From Candidatus Helarchaeota archaeon (GTDB lineage: Archaea > Asgardarchaeota > Lokiarchaeia > Helarchaeales > HEL-GB-A): DNA of 24,630 bases. The stretch lies in assembly GCA_013375405.1 (NCBI GenBank), contig JABXJU010000043.1, positions 1-24,630 of the forward strand. The letters are read 5' to 3'. The notes beneath the pieces are model-generated. The model saw only the letters and a list, made by a program, of their open reading frames with translations. It was not told the origin of the DNA and made no database searches. How positions within the stretch are numbered: position 1 is the stretch's first letter; each line of letters begins with the position of its first letter. Below are positions 1 through 7,893 of the stretch, one piece after another. A program made the translations under genes and the position numbers.

Positions 1-272
1 TAATACTCGTCTTCTTCTTTGTATATAAAAGGCCGTAGCCCTGATTCTATCCTTTGTTTTGTAGATATCCACTTCAATCCATCGCGAGAAATGTAATGAT
101 TTATTCCAAAAAGCATAACATGTGCAAAAAGATGCCATCTTCCATCCGGGGACTCACTTGGTGGAATAAAAGTAGGATCTGCGATGACCCATTCGGGAGG
201 TCCTGATTTTATTACAGGATTGGCTGGATAATCCGCCCAAATATCCCATTTCTCAAATTTTTTTATCCCCAT
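1..272 (-). CDS. Beta-propeller glycosidase (GH43/GH32/GH130-like), 5' part only
   Basis: The first 90 residues of a protein that runs off the left edge. Translation starts at ATG 272, with AGAGG about 8 nt upstream acting as a ribosome binding site. The residues include ADPTFIPP (about 31-38), then GRWHLFAH, HYISRDGLKW and LRPFIYKEEDEY. A DPxFIP segment followed by alternating W/H/F strands is typical of blade one of five-bladed beta-propeller glycosidases, where this Asp is a catalytic or substrate-binding residue; SxDGLxW is the usual blade-edge motif. The sugar specificity cannot be told from this fragment. It fits the neighbouring rhamnosidase, mannosidase and sugar symporter. GH43, GH32 and GH130 cannot be separated without the rest of the gene. 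Confidence 0.6.
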   Translation of the reverse strand, partial: MGIKKFEKWDIWADYPANPVIKSGPPEWVIADPTFIPPSESPDGRWHLFAHVMLFGINHYISRDGLKWISTKQRIESGLRPFIYKEEDEY

Positions 273-606
273 GGCACAATTCCTCTTTCAAATAGAAATT
301 AATATAATTGGACTTAATTATCATATAATTTTTTTGTATAAATATCTACTATCTCATTAGTTTGAATAAGAAGTGATAATAATTGGACGATAACAGCATA
401 GGAAAACCATTTAGGGTTTATTTAAAACAATGCAATATTAGGCGTTTTATAAAAAAAATATAGAATCAAGGCATACGAAGAGTTGATAATTTAACATGAT
501 CTATGTACGAAAAAAGCTCTGGGAACCCTCTGAGAATTATAGAAAAATCTATACAGTCTTTAAGAATGATAGCGGTCCATGATTCATAAGAGAAACCGAG
601 ATAAAT
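273..606. other. AT-rich non-coding stretch
   Basis: A 334-base stretch between two minus-strand genes with no credible ORF. It must carry the promoter of the glycosidase that starts at 272: TATA-like strings occur on the minus strand at about 322-329 and 336-343, 50-70 nt before the ATG. The downstream end also receives the 3' end of the membrane-protein gene. No RNA gene fold or repeat array was recognised. Confidence 0.5.
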
Positions 607-1302
607 TTAAAGTGAAAGGCGAAATCCTTTTACCATGAGAGGTAAAGCCATAAGGGCTAAAACAGGGGCTATAATAGCCGTGAAAAGGGAGATCCCCTCT
701 AGCCCACTGATAATTGCGAGGACAATTCCCTCTAAACCGCTTAAAAGATAGGATCCTGCAAAGAAAATACCCCCAAGAATGATATAAATGGCGTCTTTTC
801 GAGCCTCACCCTGGGATTGGATGGCAATTTTGATATAGAGAATCGCCATAAATATCCCCGCACTGACCAATGCAATAGGCACTATCAAATCCAAAATCTC
901 ACGACTGATTAAGACAATACCAAAATAGAGTAAAATTTCACCGATAATAAAAATAATTTCACTAATTACAAGTATAATGGTGAAAATATAGCGTGATGGG
1001 GGATAAATATCGCGCTCCAAATAAAATACAAACATTATAATAGCAGCAATGAAAATACTATTGCTTAAATAGGATAAAGATTCTAGTTGATCGAAAAGTA
1101 TAAACAAAGTAGGGTGGAAAAGGCGCGAGAGTGCTGCAAACATTAGAAAAAGCCCTATAAATGCTAAGATTTTTACTCGGGGTTCTTCAGAATACTTGAT
1201 ACTTTGCCTTACAAATAGAATACCGCCGATCAAATAGAGTCCGACGATAATAAACCATAAGCTTATGACAATGAGTGATAAAGAATCTAAAACTGGAATC
1301 AT
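607..1302 (-). CDS. Seven-transmembrane protein of unknown function
   Basis: 231 residues, almost entirely hydrophobic. Seven membrane segments can be read at roughly residues 9-31, 44-62, 78-96, 106-130, 136-160, 172-198 and 203-225, with short charged loops between them. The positive loop RQSIKYSEEPRVK follows segment 1, which suggests that loop is cytoplasmic. There is no kinase, GGDEF or other soluble output domain attached. The layout resembles the stand-alone 7-TM sensor-like proteins that are abundant in Asgard genomes, but no family motif was recognised. It is divergent from the 120-residue gene at 1487. A TATA-like octamer 27 nt before the ATG suggests a leaderless transcript. Confidence 0.75.
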   Translation of the reverse strand: MIPVLDSLSLIVISLWFIIVGLYLIGGILFVRQSIKYSEEPRVKILAFIGLFLMFAALSRLFHPTLFILFDQLESLSYLSNSIFIAAIIMFVFYLERDIYPPSRYIFTIILVISEIIFIIGEILLYFGIVLISREILDLIVPIALVSAGIFMAILYIKIAIQSQGEARKDAIYIILGGIFFAGSYLLSGLEGIVLAIISGLEGISLFTAIIAPVLALMALPLMVKGFRLSL

Positions 1303-1325
1303 GAATACAATTTTGTACTACTTAT

Positions 1326-1333
1326 CTTATAAG
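1326..1333 (-). promoter_or_regulatory. TATA box of the 7-TM gene (leaderless arrangement)
   Basis: CTTATAAG is centred about 27 nt upstream of the ATG at 1302. Archaeal TATA boxes are centred about 26-27 nt before the transcription start, so the transcript would begin at or next to the ATG. There is no Shine-Dalgarno sequence in front of this gene, which agrees with leaderless initiation. Confidence 0.45.
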
Positions 1334-1486
1334 TTTAATAGCAAAGCATTAATTGAAAAAATAATATAGAGCTCATGAAGGTATTGATGCGTCACACTTA
1401 AGTGATATAGTTGTAAATAAGGCTTATGTGATAAACGAGCATGTTATACGATCTGATATATGAACACAAACAAGGAGGAATGATGT

Positions 1487-1849
1487 ATGGTTAAGATTTT
1501 GGAGCATACCTTTCGGCATGCACTTGAAGGGCCTTATGTTATGTTTGATATAACCGTAAAAATGTATTTTCCAGAGGACGAAATTGGTACAAGATGGCGT
1601 TTAGAAACGATAATTGTGGAAAAAGATAGACTTTCTCCGGATGATGTATTTAGTGATCCAAATTGGTCTCGTACCTTTAGTGCAAATCGCGAAATCGTGT
1701 CTCTTGATATCCACGTGCCCTTATTGAAGAGAGATTTAAATACGGAACCAGGACCGGAAGAAGTATATGCAAAATTAAAAGTAGTTGCTATAGAGGGATC
1801 CTTTCCTAGTGGAGAAACAACAACCGACACAGTAAAAATCGATATATAA
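1487..1849 (+). CDS. Small beta-rich protein of unknown function
   Basis: 120 residues starting at ATG 1487, with a near-perfect ribosome binding site AAGGAGG at 1472-1478, 8 nt before the start. This is the strongest such site in the window and firmly sets the start. The protein alternates short hydrophobic and polar stretches (for example YVMFDITVKMYF, WRLETIIVE, IVSLDIHVPLL, VYAKLKVVAIEG), which predicts mostly beta strands. There is no signal peptide, membrane segment or cysteine pair. The antisense ORF covering the same bases is a shadow. No family was recognised. It is divergent from the 7-TM gene and convergent with the 137-residue gene. Confidence 0.75.
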   Translation: MVKILEHTFRHALEGPYVMFDITVKMYFPEDEIGTRWRLETIIVEKDRLSPDDVFSDPNWSRTFSANREIVSLDIHVPLLKRDLNTEPGPEEVYAKLKVVAIEGSFPSGETTTDTVKIDI

Positions 1850-1887
1850 AAATAAAAATGATAATAAATGGATGAATTAAACAATTA

Positions 1888-2301
1888 TCACTGATCTGAT
1901 TCCTCAGTAAAACTGTACTGGTAGAAATCAGCAATATCGGGTGTGTGTGCTTTTTTAGCCAACCAATCTTTTATCAATTTGTAGGGGTGATCGGGAAGCT
2001 TCAGAGCATGCTTATGTGAAAGAAGATTCTGCATCAGAACGTCCGGGTATTTTTCGATTTCGATGGTCCAATCTACTTCAAGATTCAAATCAGGGATAGT
2101 AATATGTAACTGATCCCCCGTCAGAGTGAATGTAAAATTATAAACTTGAGCTTCTTTAATTTTGGATTCACGAATAATGCAAATCCCAGTACCATCCTTC
2201 TCGAATTTTAAGTGAGTTTCCCAGTTAAGTCCGCCATAGTGTTCTTCCCAAGTTTTGTTTGTTAGGACCTCGAGCAACAGATTTTGATTAAGTTTTACCA
2301 T
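1888..2301 (-). CDS. 137-residue protein of unknown function
   Basis: Begins MVKLNQNLLLEVLTNKTWEEHYGG at ATG 2301. The middle (about residues 28-90) alternates strands (THLKFEKDGTGICII, YNFTFTLTGDQLHITI, EVDWTIEIEKYPDVL), suggesting a small beta-barrel or lipocalin-like fold with a helical tail. This is only a fold guess; no family motif was found. There is no Shine-Dalgarno sequence. An AT-rich TATA-like element at about 2323-2334 lies 25-30 nt upstream, so a leaderless transcript is likely. It lies downstream of the rhamnosidase gene on the same strand, with a 71-nt gap. Confidence 0.65.
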   Translation of the reverse strand: MVKLNQNLLLEVLTNKTWEEHYGGLNWETHLKFEKDGTGICIIRESKIKEAQVYNFTFTLTGDQLHITIPDLNLEVDWTIEIEKYPDVLMQNLLSHKHALKLPDHPYKLIKDWLAKKAHTPDIADFYQYSFTEESDQ

Positions 2302-2372
2302 GGTGTTTTTTTGACGTATCTCATTTAAATAAATTTAGAATCTTACAAATTGAATGATTTTCATTGGATTTA

Positions 2373-5132
2373 TTATGAGGGCATATCAGATTTAAATTGA
2401 TATTTCCCTGATGCAATTTTATACCTTGCAATATTGTTTTTGAAATCAATAAATTGAATTTCATCAGATTCCTCAATAACTTTGCCACTTTCGGTAATCT
2501 CATCCTGATTTGTTGCAGGGATATGAACAGTCGCAGTTGTATTAACAGGGATAGTGACTTCAAGATTGAAGTTTTTATCTTCAAGTTTCCAATTGACCTC
2601 TATTTTCCCATGGATGGAATTATAGTGTCCTTTAGCCCAAGTTAGAGTACCACCTGGTTGTGGTTTAATTATGATATGTTTATACCCAGGCTGGTTTTCA
2701 TCTAAATTAATGCCTAAAATAGCCTTATATATCCACTCGCCAACGGAGCCAAAAGCAAAATGGTTGAAGGAAGTCATGAACGTGCTCTGGAATCCCCGTT
2801 CTGGATAATAACTGTCCCAGCGTTCCCAGATTGTGGTCGCGCCTTGGTCAATAATGAAAAACCAAGATGGGAATCTTCGACTTAGGAGCAGTGAGTAGGC
2901 CGTCTCGTTCTGCCCCGCACGAGTCAATTCAAGCATCAATGGGAGCGTTGAGAGAAATCCTGTGGAGATTCGCCCATCATATTTTTTGATGGCCTTTAAA
3001 AGATTGATGACAGCCTTTGGGCGTATTTCTTCAGGAAGTAAATCGAAGTGAAGAGCTAAGGCATAACACGCTTGCGCATCACCTTTAATTGTGCCATCTT
3101 CAGAGACAAATTCTTCAGTAAACCTGTCTTTGATGCGCTGAGCCAAATCCGCATAATGAGTAGATTCTTCCGTTAATCCAATGACACCAGCCATTTTAGA
3201 GAGGATTTCGGTGACACGCGCGAAGAAAGCAGTACCAAATGCATCTTTAGGGATAGAGGCCCCTTTTCTTGGATAACCCTCTACTCTAATCGTATTCCCA
3301 TTGAGCCAATCACCGAAGTTGGCTATTTTAAATCCCACGGCTTTTACTCTTATCAAATCGGGATTTCTAGAGTGTATGAAATCAACCAGTTTCTTTGCAG
3401 ATTGATAATGTTGTTTTATTAATCTTTTATCATTATAATTCAAATATACATTCCAAGGAAGGATAACGCCGCAGTCAGTCCATGCGGGGGCGCCTTTCAG
3501 TCGAATAGGTTCCCATTTCGTCATGGGGTAAGGGACAATGTCTGGATATCGCCCATTTTTAGGCTGAGCGTCTCTCATATCTTTAATCCATTTCGTATAG
3601 AAGGCAGCCATATTCATATTGAAGATTGAAGTCTGATTGAATGCAGTAACATCACCCATCCAACCCATGCGTTCGTTACGCTGAGGACAATCTGTTGGAA
3701 CGCTAATCATGTTATCCCGTTGCGTCCATAGGATATTACTCCATAATTTATTTAATGTAGGATCGGAACTTTCAAACGCTCCAGCTAGAGGGGCGTCCGA
3801 GGCAATAACAGAGCCAATAAGCATATCGAGGTCAGGTTTAACTCCAGATTTCAGACCTTTTAGCTCAACGTATTGAAATCCATGGTAGGTGAAGTGTGGA
3901 TGAAACTCACGTTCTTCCGTCCCAGCAAGTATGTATATATCAGTAGCCTTCGCCCTTCTCAAGTTTTTAGTGTAGAGCTTTCCATTTGCTTTGAGCCATT
4001 CACCATGACGCAAAGTAATCGTTGCATCTGGATCGCAGGTTGATCCTCCAAGGCGAATTCTACACCATCCGGCAATATTTTGCCCCAAATTAAAGATAAA
4101 AACTCCAGGCTTTGGTTCAGTAATGCCAATAGGGTTAATTTCCTTTACAATTTTGATGGGTTCGTTCATCTGGGCAACAAGGTTCACATCTACGGAATCA
4201 TCTACAGTCACAGGCAACCAGTGTGAATCATCATATCCTGGTTTCTCCCAGCCCGGCTGTTCTTTTTTGACATCATAGACTTCCCCTATAAAATGATCTG
4301 CCTTTTGAATAGGCCCATCTAACAGAATCTTCCAATCCTGGTCCGTAACCACTTCCTGGAGGGAACCGTCAGAAAGTTCAATAACCAATTGTAACAATAA
4401 ACGGCGATTAACTCCCCAAAAGCTATGTTTTCGGAAGAATGGCATTCCAGGTCCCAAATTGCCCATGTACCATCCATCACCTAAGATTGCACCTAAAATA
4501 TTTTCATCCTCTTTTAATAAATCAGTCACATCGTAAGTTTGATATTGCACCCGTTTATTATAGTCAGTCCATTCCGGTGCGAAAATATGATCACCCACGC
4601 GTTTTCCATTGAGATAGAGTTCATATTCACCTAAAACCGTAGTATAAATAACGGCCCTCTTGATCTCACCTTTAATTGAAAAAGATTTGCGCAGCAGAGG
4701 AGAGGGATAATATTTTCGTGGTAGATTTTTCTTAATCCACCCCTTCCTTTTAGAAGGGGCGCCAATCCATTTTCCCTTCCAATCATCCGATTCGAGAAGT
4801 CCCATACTCCACATGGCAGGTTCGCTCCAATTCGAGGGATCATTTTCTTTGTCCCAAACGCGAACCTTCCAATAGCAAAACATTTGGGACTTCAAAACCG
4901 TTCCATCATATACGTTATGAATAGATTGATCTGACACAACTTTGCCAGTATCCCAAAGATCTCCCTGATTTTTATTCAACAATTCTTTACTACTGGCAAC
5001 TAAAATATGATAAGCAGTTTGATTCTGGGCACGTTCATTAGATCCTAATATCCAACTAAGCCTTGGTTTCAAAATATCTATCCCTAAGGGGTTGACTAAG
5101 TACTCGCATCTGAGATTTTCTGGTTTAATCAT
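2373..5132 (-). CDS. Alpha-L-rhamnosidase, glycoside hydrolase family 78
   Basis: Hydrolyses terminal alpha-L-rhamnose from plant or microbial polysaccharides and glycosides. The 919-residue protein has the usual GH78 layout: an N-terminal fibronectin-like domain (ENLRCEYLVNPLGID and RLSW near the start), beta-sandwich domains with LYLNGKRVGDH and AILGDGWYMG, the (alpha/alpha)6 barrel from about residue 450, and a C-terminal sandwich. The signature PTDCPQRNERMGWMGD is at about 479-494, with the likely general-acid Glu in QRNER; later conserved pieces are TIWERWDSY (about 767-775) and NHFAFGSVGEW. The frame extends 7 codons further to a TTG at 5153, but ATG 5132 has GGAG 9 nt upstream and is the better start. 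No signal peptide is visible, so it is probably cytoplasmic and acts on imported oligosaccharides. It is divergent from a sugar symporter. Confidence 0.93.
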   Translation of the reverse strand: MIKPENLRCEYLVNPLGIDILKPRLSWILGSNERAQNQTAYHILVASSKELLNKNQGDLWDTGKVVSDQSIHNVYDGTVLKSQMFCYWKVRVWDKENDPSNWSEPAMWSMGLLESDDWKGKWIGAPSKRKGWIKKNLPRKYYPSPLLRKSFSIKGEIKRAVIYTTVLGEYELYLNGKRVGDHIFAPEWTDYNKRVQYQTYDVTDLLKEDENILGAILGDGWYMGNLGPGMPFFRKHSFWGVNRRLLLQLVIELSDGSLQEVVTDQDWKILLDGPIQKADHFIGEVYDVKKEQPGWEKPGYDDSHWLPVTVDDSVDVNLVAQMNEPIKIVKEINPIGITEPKPGVFIFNLGQNIAGWCRIRLGGSTCDPDATITLRHGEWLKANGKLYTKNLRRAKATDIYILAGTEEREFHPHFTYHGFQYVELKGLKSGVKPDLDMLIGSVIASDAPLAGAFESSDPTLNKLWSNILWTQRDNMISVPTDCPQRNERMGWMGDVTAFNQTSIFNMNMAAFYTKWIKDMRDAQPKNGRYPDIVPYPMTKWEPIRLKGAPAWTDCGVILPWNVYLNYNDKRLIKQHYQSAKKLVDFIHSRNPDLIRVKAVGFKIANFGDWLNGNTIRVEGYPRKGASIPKDAFGTAFFARVTEILSKMAGVIGLTEESTHYADLAQRIKDRFTEEFVSEDGTIKGDAQACYALALHFDLLPEEIRPKAVINLLKAIKKYDGRISTGFLSTLPLMLELTRAGQNETAYSLLLSRRFPSWFFIIDQGATTIWERWDSYYPERGFQSTFMTSFNHFAFGSVGEWIYKAILGINLDENQPGYKHIIIKPQPGGTLTWAKGHYNSIHGKIEVNWKLEDKNFNLEVTIPVNTTATVHIPATNQDEITESGKVIEESDEIQFIDFKNNIARYKIASGKYQFKSDMPS

Positions 5133-5176
5133 AAATACCGTCTCCAATGACAAAAAAGTATCTATAATCCAATATC

Positions 5177-5196
5177 ATAATTAATAAATTAATTAT
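5177..5196. promoter_or_regulatory. Perfect 20-bp palindrome in the rhamnosidase/symporter promoter region
   Basis: Arms ATAATTAAT and ATTAATTAT are separated by AA (9-2-9, no mismatches). The palindrome lies in the 103-bp gap between the divergent rhamnosidase (start 5132) and symporter (start 5236) genes, 45 and 40 nt from the two starts. The position fits an operator shared by both genes or overlapping TATA boxes for both directions. It consists only of A and T in AT-rich DNA, so chance is possible. Confidence 0.4.
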
Positions 5197-5235
5197 TCGG
5201 AAGGAGTACTGTATTTTAAAAAAAAAGATAATCTG

Positions 5236-6639
5236 ATGGGAATGAGTTCAAATTCAAGTGCATCTTCTGGTGAATCAACAAAAGCAGATCCACTCTCCTT
5301 TATTTTACCTTTGGGAAAAAAATTAGCATATGGGTTGGGAGCGGCTTCGGTTGTCCTCTTAATGATGATTTTTAATACCTGGCTCCTTAAATATTACACG
5401 GACATAATTGTGGTGGATCTAGGGCTTTTAGGAATTGCCTTTCTCATTTTCATGGCATGGAATATGGTGAATGATCCGCTTTTCGGCTATCTGATGGATA
5501 AAACAAAAACAAAATGGGGACGTCGTATTCCATATATTATCTTCTTTGCGCCAGTCCTGACTGTAACCTTCATACTTTTATGGACGCCCCCAACTCCAGC
5601 CTCAGATTTAATCACAATCACCTATTTCCTTCTAATCCTGTTCATTTTTGATACTTCCTTGACATTCATAACAATTGCCAAATCCTCACTTTTTCCTGAA
5701 ATTTCGATGGATGAGAAACAGCGAACGAATCTCGCATTTGTGGCGACGATCCTGACGGTGCCTTGCATGGGAGTAGCCTTGGTGGTCCCATTCTTTTTCG
5801 GTAACGATGCAAATCTCTTTAAAATCTTTATGACAGGGGTTGCCTTCTTTACCCTCTTTTCCTGGTTTATCCTGGCAAAAAAAATCAGGGAAACACGCGT
5901 CTTCATGGAAGTCGATAAACCACTCAGTTTGATCAAGGCCATAAAATATACAATTAAAAGTAGATCTTTTCTGATTTTTTTAGCCTTTAATTTTCTTATC
6001 CAAACAACATTAGCACTGCTCCTACCCGGGCTTCCTTTTATTATTGAATATGTGTTGATAGGCTCACTGGAAACAATCCTCGGAGGGGTGAGTGCTTTAG
6101 CGGGTATTATAGTTAGCGTGTATTATATCCTCAAACTCAGGGGCCAGGGAGTCAAGAAACCATTTTTGCTTTCGGCAATTTGTATTGGAGTAGGCGGGCT
6201 TTTATATACATCTTTAAACCATTTAGCTGTAACCATCATCGCGTTTTTCCTTATGGGCGTATCATTCCCTGCCGCGTACATTCTCTATGATGTAGCTATG
6301 GGGGAAATCATCGACGAAGATGAGATGAAAACGGGTATTAGGCGGGAAGGAACGTTTTATGGAGTGAATAATTTCAGCTTTAAACCATGTATTTCTCTGG
6401 GGATTTTTATCCTCGGGACGATGTTAGCAGCATTCGGATATGTAAAAAATGTGGATCAGACCCCTTTGGCGCAATTCGGAATTAAATTAGCGGTATTTGG
6501 GATTCCTGCAATATTGATGCTGTTTGGGGCAATTGCAATTTATTTTTTTCCTATATATGGAGATTATCTTAAAAAGATTAAGGCGGAAATAGCTGGGCTT
6601 CATAAAGCGAAATTAGAAAAATTTAAAGATTTGGAATGA
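5236..6639 (+). CDS. GPH-family sugar:cation symporter (MFS_2, MelB-like)
   Basis: 467 residues with about 12 membrane segments. The signature of the glycoside-pentoside-hexuronide:cation symporter family is clear: NMVNDPLFGYLMDKTKTKWGRRIPYI (about residues 78-102), with the conserved Asp residues and the WGRR loop. The second half has a matching loop with GEIIDEDEMKTGIRREG (about 356-372). The role is probably cation-coupled import of a glycoside or oligosaccharide released by the divergently encoded rhamnosidase; rhamnosides are a reasonable guess but the substrate cannot be read from sequence. The start is ATG 5236 (a second ATG lies two codons on). An AAGGAG at 5201-5206 is 29 nt away, too far to serve this start. 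Confidence 0.9.
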   Translation: MGMSSNSSASSGESTKADPLSFILPLGKKLAYGLGAASVVLLMMIFNTWLLKYYTDIIVVDLGLLGIAFLIFMAWNMVNDPLFGYLMDKTKTKWGRRIPYIIFFAPVLTVTFILLWTPPTPASDLITITYFLLILFIFDTSLTFITIAKSSLFPEISMDEKQRTNLAFVATILTVPCMGVALVVPFFFGNDANLFKIFMTGVAFFTLFSWFILAKKIRETRVFMEVDKPLSLIKAIKYTIKSRSFLIFLAFNFLIQTTLALLLPGLPFIIEYVLIGSLETILGGVSALAGIIVSVYYILKLRGQGVKKPFLLSAICIGVGGLLYTSLNHLAVTIIAFFLMGVSFPAAYILYDVAMGEIIDEDEMKTGIRREGTFYGVNNFSFKPCISLGIFILGTMLAAFGYVKNVDQTPLAQFGIKLAVFGIPAILMLFGAIAIYFFPIYGDYLKKIKAEIAGLHKAKLEKFKDLE

Positions 6640-6670
6640 TTAACCTCCTTTCTTTTACATACCTTTTGAC

Positions 6671-7666
6671 CTAATTCTGTGAATTTTGTTTATTTTGCTT
6701 ATAATACGGGGACTTTCTCTTTAAATACCACCTAATTATTGGGCTAAGAAGTTTGAAAAAATACCGTTTCCGTCCAACTTGCTTTTTCAGTTGTGTAATA
6801 TATTCGTCAAATGAAGTTTTTTGAAATTGTAATAAGTTTTGAGCGGCTGTTGTATCCATCCAATCCGTATAATACCAGTCCTTATTCTCTTTAGGTATCT
6901 TAAATGCCAAATCTGAAAGTATACCAATTCCATAAGCCTCAAGAGTTTTTTGAAAGAATTCCCTACCTAACATTTGACATTGCTTTCCTCCCCCTATTAA
7001 AAGAATCTTATGGCGCGTATCCACAGTAACAGTGTTTGCTAAGGCTACTCCTACGTCTCGAGTGTGAACAAATTCCACTCGTTGATCCAGTGGCGTGGCA
7101 TATAACACGTCTAGTTCTTTAGAACCCAAACTCATTACTTTCAGTGGAGGTGATGCTGCTAATCGAAGTATTGTCCAAGGAAGATCGCTTTCTTTTAATG
7201 ATTCTTCGCATGCAACTTTAGTGTGGGTGTAACAATCTGTGGGATTTAGTATTTCGTCTGCTTTACGTGGCGGTGGACTTGTCATGCGAGGTCCATGAAC
7301 TGATATAGAACTTGTAAAAACGAATTTAGGTTTAGGATCTATGTTCTCTGCAGCATTTATCAGATTTTTCGTTCCCTCAACATTAACTTTCTGAGTTAGA
7401 TCGGGATTACTTTCGCTCGTTGGAGGTATGATTCCAGCTACGTGGAGGATGCACTCAATGCCAATTACAGCATTATTCACTTCATCAGGATTTGTAATAT
7501 CCCCCCAAATAACTGAAAATTTTTCTAATTTAGATAACTTTTCGGCTTTTTTCTCATTTTTCGATGTTTTTATATCGAGACAAGTAATTTCGTGGTCTTT
7601 CTCAAATAACGCCAACAAAGTACTTTCTCCGATATTCCCAAATGCTCCCGTAAGTAATACTTTCAT
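6671..7666 (-). CDS. NAD(P)-dependent epimerase/dehydratase (extended SDR)
   Basis: 331 residues with a Rossmann start LLTGAFGNIGE giving GxxGxxG at residues 7-13, an acidic D31 at the end of the second strand (suggesting NAD), and GDI at 55-57. The active site has SSIS (about 119-122) and YTHTK (Y146, K150). The fold is that of nucleotide-sugar epimerases and dehydratases such as GalE-type enzymes, but the C-terminal substrate-binding part is not close enough to any of them to name a substrate. The tail is basic (KRKSPYYKQNKQNSQN). The gene starts 6 nt after the stop of a 57-residue gene, so the two are almost certainly cotranscribed. It converges with the symporter gene, with a 31-nt gap containing T/C-rich runs. 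Confidence 0.87.
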   Translation of the reverse strand: MKVLLTGAFGNIGESTLLALFEKDHEITCLDIKTSKNEKKAEKLSKLEKFSVIWGDITNPDEVNNAVIGIECILHVAGIIPPTSESNPDLTQKVNVEGTKNLINAAENIDPKPKFVFTSSISVHGPRMTSPPPRKADEILNPTDCYTHTKVACEESLKESDLPWTILRLAASPPLKVMSLGSKELDVLYATPLDQRVEFVHTRDVGVALANTVTVDTRHKILLIGGGKQCQMLGREFFQKTLEAYGIGILSDLAFKIPKENKDWYYTDWMDTTAAQNLLQFQKTSFDEYITQLKKQVGRKRYFFKLLSPIIRWYLKRKSPYYKQNKQNSQN

Positions 7667-7672
7667 GAGTTT

Positions 7673-7846
7673 TCACCACTTCTTGATTAACCTCTGTTTT
7701 TCTGAATGAAGCATTTGTTTTAATGAGTCAAAATCCTTTTTTAATTCAATTGATAATTTTTCAGCAATTCCTAATTTCTCATAAAATTCTAAAAGCTCAG
7801 GGGGAATATTTTCAGGCAATTCTTCTTTCTCCTTTGATTTAGGCAT
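7673..7846 (-). CDS. 57-residue helical protein upstream of the SDR gene
   Basis: An ORF from ATG 7846 to TGA 7673-7675, encoding MPKSKEKEELPENIPPELLE and then a lysine- and glutamate-rich amphipathic helix that ends QRLIKKW. The stop codon is 6 nt before the ATG of the SDR gene, typical of translational coupling. The composition (charged, with leucines and isoleucines spaced for helix packing) supports a real small protein rather than random sequence. No family was recognised. It might be a small partner or regulator of the SDR protein; that is only inference from position. Confidence 0.55.
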   Translation of the reverse strand: MPKSKEKEELPENIPPELLEFYEKLGIAEKLSIELKKDFDSLKQMLHSEKQRLIKKW

Positions 7847-7893
7847 TTTAATCTTTCACGAGAGGGCTACAGTACAAATATCGCTCCTTGTAT

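Noticed and set aside
53..606. CRISPR array or other regular repeats in the longest gene-free stretch
   Set aside because: No repeated unit of 20 bases or more and no regular spacing was found here or elsewhere in the window.
1534..1884. Antisense 116-residue ORF over the gene at 1487
   Set aside because: The plus-strand gene has AAGGAGG at ideal spacing; the antisense frame has no start signals and a low-complexity N-terminus.
5201..5206. AAGGAG as ribosome binding site of the symporter
   Set aside because: It is 29 nt before ATG 5236 and no ATG, GTG or TTG in frame lies at normal spacing; more likely chance or promoter sequence.
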